This document shows, piece after piece, positions 12,201 to 21,326 of a stretch of 64,000 nucleotides of DNA. Each line of letters begins with the position of its first letter. The first letter of the stretch is position 1. Source of the DNA: Gordionus sp. m RMFG-2023 (Eukaryota; Nematomorpha; Gordioida; Chordodea; Parachordodidae); NCBI RefSeq assembly GCF_954871325.1, contig NC_088776.1, positions 60,412,954-60,476,953 on the forward strand, written 5' to 3'. The notes beneath the pieces are model-generated. The model had not been told where the DNA came from. It searched no databases and worked only from the letters and a program-made list of their open reading frames with translations. A program made the translations under genes and the position numbers.

Positions 12201-12921
12201 TTTCTTTATATTTTACGTTTTAGATTATAGGATACTGATTAAAAGTAAAGTAATCGTAGTTAATAAGAGCCCCCCCCCAATCCCCCCACCACCTCCATTA
12301 GAATCTTTTAGCAGGGAAGGGAGACATACTTCTTCGGATAAGGTTATTGTTTAGAACAAGTAATGGTTATTACGAACAAGAATTTAAGAGGACAGATTAA
12401 TTTATTAAAATATAATATTAGTTAATCAAAAAAAAAATCAGTTATAAAACTAAAACTTAAAATTATAAAATGTAATATATGACGTAAAAAAAATTATAAA
12501 ACTTTTTTCTTTTCATTACATTTTTAATCTATTTATACTACTAAAATTTACATACCATCAATTAATGATTTCACATACGATTGTCAATTTAATTTGCTCA
12601 CAATTTTAAACCTTTCAATTATTGATCCTTACAAATTTTAGGTTCATGTAAACTCTTTCTTTTAAAATTTTAAATAACTTTTCACGTATTCGACAGTTAT
12701 CAAAAAAAAATTACTTAGTTTATTACGTGGGAAGCACGTAGTTCTTCAGCCAAAATCCTAGGTTTTTTAGATATGTTTTAGCCATTGATCAAACTAAATA
12801 TTTGTGCTCTCATACAAATGGTTTATTTATGGTATCTCTTTTTTTTTAACTTTTTCAAGGTTCGACCCACATCATAACGCCTGAAATGTTCCTGCAAGAT
12901 CTCAAAGACTTGAGCAATTAA
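3223..12921 (+). CDS. STXBP1: Munc18/STXBP1 (Rop, UNC-18) Sec1-family protein, 3' twelve exons
   Basis: Sec1/Munc18 protein that clasps syntaxin and templates SNARE assembly for vesicle fusion at the plasma membrane. Exons: 3223-3281, 5926-6029, 6387-6535, 6627-6842, 8444-8551, 8968-9229, 10133-10271, 10680-10789, 11736-11837, 11888-11976, 12045-12199, 12860-12921 (TAA). All splice phases agree and all introns are GT-AG; the total is 517 residues of an expected ~595, so the N-terminal ~80 residues lie left of the window. Diagnostic blocks are [66 protein letters not shown] and GSTHI near the C-terminus. A Ser/Gly/Ala-rich insert in exon 8968-9229 lies after KRLTNSS, in the variable domain-3 loop. 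The neuronal Munc18-1 class fits better than Sly1 or Vps33. Confidence 0.95.
3868..4006 (+). other. Possible orphan exon
   Basis: A pyrimidine tract ending TTTTAG is followed by an unusually GC-rich 46-codon open stretch ([14 protein letters not shown]..., then RRRQRL, ending at a TAG at 4004-4006). It lies in the Munc18 intron between exons 3223-3281 and 5926-6029. Joined in phase to the preceding Munc18 exon it would reach a stop after about a dozen residues, so it is not a normal Munc18 coding exon. It could be a poison exon, a terminal exon of another transcript, or chance. Confidence 0.25.
4623..4680 (+). pseudogene. Second copy of a Munc18 exon (3224-3281)
   Basis: The 58 bases align without gaps to the exon at 3224-3281. 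The last third is nearly the same: ATGTACAAAG...CATGT-TATTTTA--GAAG, followed by a GT donor. The peptide reads [11 protein letters not shown] against [11 protein letters not shown] in the main exon. The first half has drifted to a lysine-rich sequence and no AG acceptor stands in the right phase in front, so it is most likely a decaying duplicated exon. A rarely used alternative exon is not excluded. Confidence 0.55.
4825..5635. mobile_element. hAT-like MITE copy with internally expanded tandem units
   Basis: The ends belong to the GTGTTGTTAAACGG family (TTGTTAAACGCGGCTCG left; CGAGCCGTTACACAACACT right), but the copy is ~810 bp instead of ~230 bp because its interior is repeated in tandem. 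It lies in a Munc18 intron. Confidence 0.7.
4879..5570. repeat. Seven tandem copies of a 98-bp unit
   Basis: The marker CGCCTAAAC recurs at 4897, 4995, 5093, 5191, 5289, 5387 and 5485, exactly 98 bp apart each time. The units differ by only a few bases. Each unit includes TTTTAGCCGGTAAAATAT, a short palindrome, and ATCTTCAGAACTTT. The unit derives from the interior of the surrounding MITE. Confidence 0.95.
7323..7589. mobile_element. hAT-like MITE, TAGAGGTCTGC family
   Basis: It begins TAGAAGTCTGC and ends GCAGACCTCTA (inverted). GC-rich GGGCGGGGCGTGGGCGGG lies within. It has no coding capacity. It sits in a Munc18 intron (6843-8443). Confidence 0.6.
7644..7816. mobile_element. MITE with ~45-bp inverted ends containing CAGCTG
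   Basis: The left end reads ATGTCCGTACATAGGAGTCA and continues through CAACTGTAAGCGCCATTTTGTG. The right end is its near-perfect reverse complement, finishing TGGACGGACACTTTT. A second, interrupted copy is at 42113-42450. It lies in the same Munc18 intron. Confidence 0.65.
7897..8068. repeat. Tandem duplication, ~85-bp unit
   Basis: Two adjacent copies both contain CTCCCTCAAGTAAAA, GATATAAATTAAGAGAT and GGGATTCCATATCCCAATAA. Confidence 0.85.
8643..8809. mobile_element. Degraded copy of the GTGTTGTTAAACGG MITE
   Basis: Family blocks TTTTAAACGGCTAACTC, ATATTTTAGCC, the mirrored TAGCCGTTTTTAAAAATCG and the end CAATAACACTA are recognisable. It lies in the Munc18 intron just before exon 8968-9229. 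Confidence 0.55.
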
Positions 12922-13101
12922 CATCAATTATAGCCGTTTTCAAAACAACTCGAAATTAACAAAATTTATTACATTCCTTTTTATAAATAATTTTTGAAAA
13001 TATTTTATTAATATAGATTGGTTTTCTTTTTTAAAAAAAAAGTTAAATATTTTCGACAGCCTATTTAAGTGTATTATAATAAGCAAGCTTCCATATTTTA
13101 A

Positions 13102-13107
13102 AATAAA
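13102..13107 (+). terminator. Candidate polyadenylation signal for the Munc18 gene
   Basis: AATAAA lies 181 bp after the Munc18 stop codon. The sequence is AT-rich, so such hexamers also occur by chance. Confidence 0.3.
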
Positions 13108-14294
13108 TAAATTATTTATTTCTTAAATTAATCAATTTAAATAGATATTAAAATACATTATACATAATAATATCATTAGAATATCATTGTGGGTCCATAT
13201 GTTTTTGTATAATAACCTTAGGATCAAGTCTTAGTTTTGTAGCAATTTTTATTTTCCCCAATAAGTCAAATCACATATATTCTTTGTATATTTTTTTTTA
13301 TTGTATACGTTATATTTAGCATCTTTAAAGTTTTGATTTTATAATTATTATGTTATTATACTAAAGTGAAAATTGTGTTTTTACTAAGTTCTATTTTAAA
13401 AATTAGATATAAATTGTTAGATTATTATTTTTAAAAATTCTTGTTTATATAAAAAAAAATAAAAATATTTTTATATAATGATCTTATTTTGAAACAAAAG
13501 AAAAATGTATTTAAATAATTTAAAAGCCATCAATATTTATTTATAAATGCATGAATATTTTTTTTAAATATTTATATTTAGCATTTTAAAGCTGTAAATT
13601 AATTATTCATATATATACCATAATATAATTATTATGTTAAAGTATTCAATAAAAATTGTAGATAGAAAGAAGGGAAAAAAAGTGTCAACGTTATAAAATT
13701 TTGAATTAGTCTTCTTTCATGTTTATCTAGCAATATATTACATAATAACTTATTAAAACGAAATTGATTATTAATTACATTTATTCCAATTTTTTGAAAA
13801 TGTTTAACAATTACCAATTACTTTTATTAAAATATGAATTCATTTTTTTTTTATGAGTAATTAGATTTATAGTTACAAATTACAAAAATTGTAACTGTTT
13901 TGAATCCGATATAGGAATACCAGAAAAAAAAGATGGATAAATTTCGATGGAATAAATATAATTTTCAAGGGATTATACATAGATGTTTATGACTTTATTT
14001 TAAAAGTATATAATAACGTTAACGATGAATTAAACCCCCACTATCTATAAAAGAGCTAAAACTATTTAAGTGAAGTAGGCCATGTGCTAGTTAAATTTAT
14101 TTTTTGATACTTTTAGGCTAGTCAGTCTTTCAAACTTGGACACCCAATTTTGGTTTGTTTTGAGTGTTTTGGTGAGCAAATGTTATTTTTTTATCTTACT
14201 TAGAAGGCTGTTTAGTACCAAGTCGAATCAGGAACACACCCATACGAACTTAATGATCCATGTATTCGGCATAATTAGTATAGTGATTGATTAG

Positions 14295-14415
14295 TGTTGT
14301 TAAAAAGCCCTATATTGTGCGAGCCAGCTGATTTTGTTCGTAGATGGCAGAAAGGTTCGGGCTTCTATTCGCCCAATCTTAAGGCTAGCACAATATTATT
14401 TTAGCTAAAATCCTC
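14295..14415. mobile_element. Fragment of the GTGTTGTTAAACGG MITE
   Basis: It starts TTAGTGTTGTTAAA and continues with the family motifs TAGATGGCAGAAAGG and TTTTAGCTAAAAT. The right end is missing. Confidence 0.45.
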
Positions 14416-16929
14416 ATCGAGAATGACCCAAATCGGGTCACCAGATGTGATTACACGAAGCTTTTGTCCTATATCCCTCTCCCCCCTCCCCCTTCAGTTA
14501 AAATTGTAAAATTATTTAAATATCAATTTCGCAATATAAAAATTAAAATTTCCTTTCCTAGTGATATAAAAAAACAAACTATAAATAGTGTACATTAACA
14601 TTATTCAAAAATATTTAATAATAATGGATAAATTTTTTTAATGAAAGTAGATAGAAATAAAAAGGTGATTTATTTTGTGATTTGGATGGATTTCTAAAAA
14701 GTTATATCTATTGTAATTATTTTGATCAAATTTCAAAATTGTTAGCCAGTTAGGAATTAATAAGTATTTTATTTATATAATATTTTTAATTTTACTATAA
14801 TTTTTGTATATATTTAAATATACAAAAGTTTAATAAGAACTGAGTATGAAAAATAATTGAACATATGTTCTAATTAAATGACAAACAGGTAATGAAAGGT
14901 AGGTGACATAATATGAAAATCGGGGATTAGGCATTTGTTATCTAAATTTTTAACTCTACAATACGATGCCTTAGATATATTTTTAAATGTTGTAAATATT
15001 CATATATTATTCAAAGTGTGATAATATTCAAACAAAAATAATGTTCTATTAAAATTATTGCCTTTATTATTTAAGTCTTAGACTATGCAATTGAGATGAA
15101 AACGCGTGATAATTGTAGATTTTTTATACTTTAAGAGTTTTAACAATTGGATTTATTCACTTTTTTATTTTTCCCATATAAATTTCTTATTTTTTAATCT
15201 TTTTCTATTTTATTTTTTGTTACTTTTTCCTTTTATGTTAATTTATAATCAATAGAGTTTAATAAGGGGATTAGAATTTATATTATGGTTTAATTTGACT
15301 TCTATTTTATTTCTAGGCACTTAATAACCAACTATCACATTGACCATTATATTTATATCCCAAATTATTGATTTTTATTTCAAATATCCATAAGCGGTCA
15401 GATGTTTAAAATCGAACTAAATTAATAAACGAACCAGAAAAGCCATCATCAGAAATTTTTCAAATAAAATGTGCTCTACAACTGTTATATAATAGGAATT
15501 AATATATTAAAATATTATACATTTGGTTATTAAATAGTAATATATGTTAAAATTTTATATAACACGCATTCATTAAATTAATTCCGACTTATTCAAATTG
15601 TACAAATTATACTTTTATTTATAGTTTTGCTTTTCGTTTTATAACTTAACCTTTTGATTTTATATTCTAATTTTAGTTTTGTAAAAATATATAAATACAA
15701 CAAAATTAAAAAAGTAATAAAAGAAGATAAATTATATTTAGAAAAACCATTATTAATTTCCTATCTTTTCAACATTGATGGGTTTTACATCATGCTTCAG
15801 TTTCGGCACCTATAGAACTGGAAGAGATTGATCAGAATATCTTTACACGAATTTACTAAAATAGATCAGATGCGAAATTATTATTATCAAATTCAATAGA
15901 TCAATCAGAATTCATATTTTGCTGCTAGTAGCATTAATAAATTATTTTCCTATAGCTCACTTACTTACTTTGTAGAAATCTACGAGAAACCAACAAATTT
16001 AAATTTGGTTCAGGTGATTTAATTTGATTTTGGCGGAAAATATATGCGAAGAGAATTAAAATACGCTAAGGAATGAATGTCGATGAATATTTTCATCTTA
16101 CATTCATCTAGACGTGGAATCGAAAGCATAAATCTTATATGATACAGCATTAATTGAAGCCCTGGCACCTAGGCGATTATCGAGACGCGATATTAATGTT
16201 GATTCAACTGAAGGTGTTATAAAATATCAATCCTCATCCCATTTTTTGGACATCTCCAAATTTTATTACCTAAGGACCCCTTTCTACGTTTCCCTGATCC
16301 TACTATCATCCTTTAATTAAAACTATTGAAGAGGCAACCAAGCTATGAAATACTTATCTTTTAAGAATCAAACATTTTATAACTCCATGAAATGTGTATC
16401 ATTTCACACTGAAGTGTAATATTCTGCAAATTCTTTTTATACGTAATATTTTCCAACACTTTTATAATATTAAATTAATGACCTTTTAAGCGTATATCGT
16501 GCAACAAACAACTTAACCTTTTAGTATGTTGTCCGTTCTCTTTAACCAAACTCTTAAGATATATATAGAGGTAGCTACACTTTAAGTAGTTTTTTCAACA
16601 ACAAATTAATAAATGTAAAAGATAGTATTGTTAAACTAACTTTGACCATCTCTATTGTGGTTTCAGTCAAGCTTTTAGCCTAAAAAAATTGAATTAAGCC
16701 TCTAACTTGAGTAGTCTCAAAACTTGAAGATTTATTCGAATATTTTTGGATAGCTGTTTTATATTTGGCTAAAGTTAGGTAATTTAACTACACTATTATT
16801 AACTACGGCATTAGCGATAGATATTAGTCATGAAAATGGATGGATGGAATCCCCCGTGAGAGGGAGATCGGTAAAATGAAGCGTTGAAAAATAAAACGGG
16901 AATTCGTTTAAAAATGCAAAGTGTTGTGG

Positions 16930-17030
16930 ATAATGTTGTTAAAAAACCCGATTTGGGTAGATTTTCGAATAATATTATGCCAACCTGAAGATTTTGCTCA
17001 CGGATGGTATAAAGATTCTGACACGTATGG
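16930..17030. mobile_element. Fragment of the GTGTTGTTAAACGG MITE
   Basis: TGTTGTTAAAAAACCCGATTT, then CCTGAAGATTTTGCTCACGG and GATGGTATAAAG. Only the left half is present. It abuts the next MITE. Confidence 0.45.
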
Positions 17031-17050
17031 CACGATACAATATTTTTGAC

Positions 17051-17360
17051 CAATGACATATAAATAACACCTAGACCGACGATGCCTTCATTAAAACCGC
17101 GCATCAATAAATAAAACAGCTGGGGACGCCATTTTGATTACCCGTATCGTTACTTAAAAATTTTAAACGAGTGGCGCCAATTTATTCCCATGTCTTCGCG
17201 CAAACTTTATCAAAGAAACGCCCGATGGTCGAAATAATAAGGAAGCGAGTTTTCAATTTGATAGTTAGTTTTTAACCCGAGAATAATTACTATATGGGTT
17301 ACCAAAATGGCGGATCCAGCTGATTTGCATTCTACAACTCAGTCTAGGTACCATTCTTTG
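17051..17360. mobile_element. ~300-bp hAT-like MITE (CAATGACATAT family)
   Basis: It begins CAATGACATATAAATAACAC followed by CTAGACCGACGATGC. The right half mirrors it: GGGTTACCAAAATGGCGG, CAGCTGATTTGCATT and CAGTCTAGGTA. Related copies are at 19839, 48415, 49277 and 55826. The 55826 copy shows an 8-bp target duplication. Confidence 0.65.
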
Positions 17361-18345
17361 AGCTGTTTAACAAACGCTAACTTCTTCGAAAGAAATTAGT
17401 TCCATATTCATAAAAAAAAAAGTAGCCAATTTCAAAAAGTTATTTTTTTTTATTTTTATGCGGCTAAACGATTAAAAAATTCATGAAAAATATCGATCAG
17501 ATGAAACGCCGTATAAATCATAAATCGATCCACTAGATGTTCACGCAAACATTGTTTAAAATCATAGAAAATTTCGTAACGCGGTAAATTTAAAACTATT
17601 AATACGATATTATACTATAGTAAGAGAACATTTTTTTTCTTTCTTTCTTGCTTTCAATATTTAAATTTATATATCCTCCTTGGAGACATTCGACGTTTTT
17701 TGAAATTACTGTTCCTATTTTTTTCCGTTAAACGCCGTTTCCCGTTCAATCTTCCGTATTCCCTTAAATTCTTCCCGATCGATCCTATATTTTGAGCTAT
17801 CTTTCTTTCCCTTTTCCCGAATGTATTGTCCGCCAAACGTCCGGTTATATCAAGTTTAGCAACCTTGTTTCCGCCCAGACCTTGAACATTATCTGAAAAA
17901 TAATTAACACATATTTTTTTTAAGGTTGTGTCCTAAATATCAAAAATAAAATTACGAAAATTTAACGAAAAAAAAGAAAGAAGGAAATAATCTATTTTTA
18001 ATTATAAAAATGAAAAACATGTCCCTTAAACATAATTCTAGAAAATGTTAAAAAAACTTCTGGAAGTATTTTTTTATTTCTATAACTTTTCAAGCCGGAT
18101 TTAGGACACACAGCCTAAAATAACAAAAATTCAGAGGTTGAAAACCCAAACCTAATATCCTCTGAACCCAGGAGACTTTATCTGGGAATCAAAACCTGAC
18201 CCCTCTTATTTGAGCATATTAATTCTTGGGAATGTTTCTGGAATCGGAAGTGCAAGTAATATTATATAGTAAAGTTGTTTTTAAAAATACTGCGCAATTC
18301 ATTTTAGAGGGGTTTTTATTTGAAACCGGAAACAGAACCTGCAAG

Positions 18346-18651
18346 TAGAGGTTTGCAATTGACAGGTTTTTTTACTCCAAGACACCAGTCAGTTAATTGC
18401 TTAAAAAATTTAATCTCCTGACCAGCCCGCCCATAATTTTTCTTAGTTGTCTCCCACCATCTCTCCTGCCTATTTATCAAAAACATATGTTGTAACCCGA
18501 CCGCCCACTCTAATGCTTAGAAAATTATATGATTGATCGCATTGGCTTTTCTGTTCAGCTTATTTCGGCCCGACCTATTGTTTAACTCACCTGCTAGCTC
18601 GATGTTTAAATATTTTTAACCCCTCCCCCCACCCCCCATTGCGGACCTCTG
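18346..18651. mobile_element. Degraded MITE of the TAGAGGTCTGC family
   Basis: It starts TAGAGGTTTGCAATT and ends ATTGCGGACCTCTG, inverted. Remnants of the GC-rich motif (GCCCGCCC, CCCGACCGCCC, CGGCCCGACC) lie between. Confidence 0.55.
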
Positions 18652-19064
18652 GAACCGTATGACAATAAAGAACTGGAATCAGAAACCACTTTTTAACATT
18701 TTTAGGAACAATCTAGAAAATATATTCTGTCCCCAGGTTCCGGAATACCAAAGGATCTGATTTAAATAATAAGTAGAAATAAACAAAACATTTCCCCAAA
18801 AATTGTCAAATTTTTAGATCGATAATCTGCGAGGATTTGTAAATTAACAAATTGCAAATTTAATTAGCCCCAAAAACATGGCAAAATATGATTAAACTCA
18901 TAGCAAAATGTAATTAAAAGCATATCAAATTTTAATCAAAGGCATATCAAAATACAATTTAAAAAAAACGGCAAGTTAATTAAATGGGTAATGATAATGA
19001 ATATTAAACTGTATGAATATAATAGTTATAATTATAATACGACTCCTTTAATATACCCTCTTTT

Positions 19065-21241
19065 CTAAATAGTAGCCTTAATAATATCGCGAATCCCAAA
19101 GGCATAGAATGCTATACCTTCTTTATCAATAGTGTCATCTTCTCCGTCTCGAATGTCAGGAGTCTCTTCCTCATCCGGCGGAACAATTTGAGAGTTATCG
19201 TAACCCAAACCAGGATCCTCTATCGGTGGATAATCATCTGGGTTGCCTGGGCTTATTCCTTCATCAATGTCGGCCGTAGATATAGATATTTTATCGGGTT
19301 GGTGAACCTGTGTAATATTTTCACCCGCGCGTAAAAGTCAATTTTATTTAATAACCTAAACTTAATTCGCCTCCATTTCATCTTAATACGAGATTTAAAA
19401 AGTTTAAAATTTTTGGGAATTGAATAATTGATCCCGAATAAGATTTAAAAGTGAGAAGTGGAATGGGAAGAGCCAAGTGGGAATCAAGCCAATAAAAATT
19501 AAAAATCGTTGAATCTTTTATGCCACACTACGATTTATTTTCACAATCTATATTTTAAAAATAAAACGAATATTTAACACGTTTTATAGGAATCATCTTT
19601 TGGAATTTCTATAATCTTTTATATACCCTTTTTTTCACCCATCAAAGTTACTTTGTACAAAATCTGTTATCATTAATTATATATTTAGCATTGTTCTTTC
19701 TTTCTTTCTTTCTTTCTTTCTTTACAATATTTTTTGGCCATAAATGATTTCCTATTCGTTAACACAAGTAAAATATATTTATGCCATTACTTTGGGTAAT
19801 AGAAAATATGATAATAAACCACGAAAGTTATACCTAATCAACGACATATAATAATAATACCTTTTAGACCGACGATGCATTCATTAATAGTGTACATTAG
19901 AGGTCTGCGAAGTTAGGGCCGGCCCGTACCTCAGTCCGAGTCCGACCCGGCCCGAACGGGTTTCGGGCCGGTATCGGGCCGGGTCGGGTCTAATATTTTT
20001 TTTTAAAAAATCAGGCTGGGTTTGGTCATCAATTTTATATTGAATTGTACAATAAAAATATGAATTTCTTTACCGAAATTAAACGACATATAACACACGT
20101 GTCTTTTAAATTAATTTCTATAATTCGGGCCAGGCCGGCAAAACTTAAAATTTCGGGCCGGGCCGGACTTGAAAAATCGGACCCGATGCAGATCACTAAT
20201 GCGCATTAATGAAAAACAGCTGTGGGCGCCATTTTGATTACCCGTATATCATTATTTAAAAATTTTTAACGAGGAGGGCCCCAATTTATTCCCATGTCTT
20301 GACGCAAATTTTATTAAAGAATCGCCTCATCATTGAAACGATAAGGAAAGTAGGTTATGAATTTGATAGTAGTTTTTTTAAACATGAGAATATTTGCTAT
20401 ATGGGTTACAAAAATGGCGGGTCCAGCTGATTTGCATTCAACGAGGCTTTCAAATGCATTATTATGAATGTATGGTCATTATACGTCATTGAGCTTAATC
20501 TATCAAAAATGGTCGGTAATCATAAAATATAAATAAGTATTACGACAATTTATTATATACAATAATTCAAAACATAATTATTTTAAATAAATAAAATTAT
20601 ATTTCGCAAATTATATATTTAATATTTCTTTTAAGATAAAAATTATTAAATATTATTTTTTTTTTAAACCTTCTCATGCTTTTAAAAGAAGTATTGTATA
20701 AACTTTGTCCATTAAATTCGATGGGACATATCCCCAAAGTGAATATGGGAGAGAAGAACTAGGCAAAACTGACCATGATTTCGTTATTCTTTTGTCAAGA
20801 AAAGGGGGTTAAAAAAATGAAAGAGAAGAGAAGAGAAGAGAAGAGAAGAGAAGAGAAGAGAAGAGAAGAGAAGAGAAGAGAAGAGAAGAGAAGAGAAGAG
20901 AAGAGAGAGAAGAGAAGAGAAGAGAAGAGAAGAGAAGAGAAGAGAGAGAGGAAGAGAAGAGAAGAGAAGAGAAGAGAAGAGAAGAGTTTTAAATCTTTTT
21001 TTTAAAAAAATATTGAATTAATTTTATTAAAAGAAAGTGTTTTATCATCGACTTGTATAAAAAACTTCGAATTCTGAATATAATTGATAAAATATATTTC
21101 GGGTCTACCTCCGATTTCAGATCTCTCTTTGCATTAAGGGAATTCTTTTATCATTATTGGAAAATATTATGTATTTTTTAATATGAGGATTATGCATCCT
21201 ATACTCGTTGGGACAAAGCTTTCAACTATCCCATTAGCTTT

Positions 21242-21326
<85 letters not shown>

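Larger units (their letters stand above)
12922..19064. other. Intergenic region
   Basis: AT-rich sequence between the ends of two convergent genes. Apart from the poly(A) signal and the MITE pieces listed separately, I see no exon that I can support. Confidence 0.5.

Noticed and set aside
15780-16350. Weak resemblance of broken frames (IELEEIDQNIF, SLTYFVEIYE) to an acyl-CoA thioesterase
   Set aside because: Too many stops and too little similarity to support even a pseudogene call.
16811-17107. 98-residue minus-strand ORF
   Set aside because: It runs across the junction of two MITEs and reflects their sequence.
20775-21005. 76-residue Glu/Lys/Arg-rich ORF
   Set aside because: It is the translation of the GAGAA microsatellite with no coding context.
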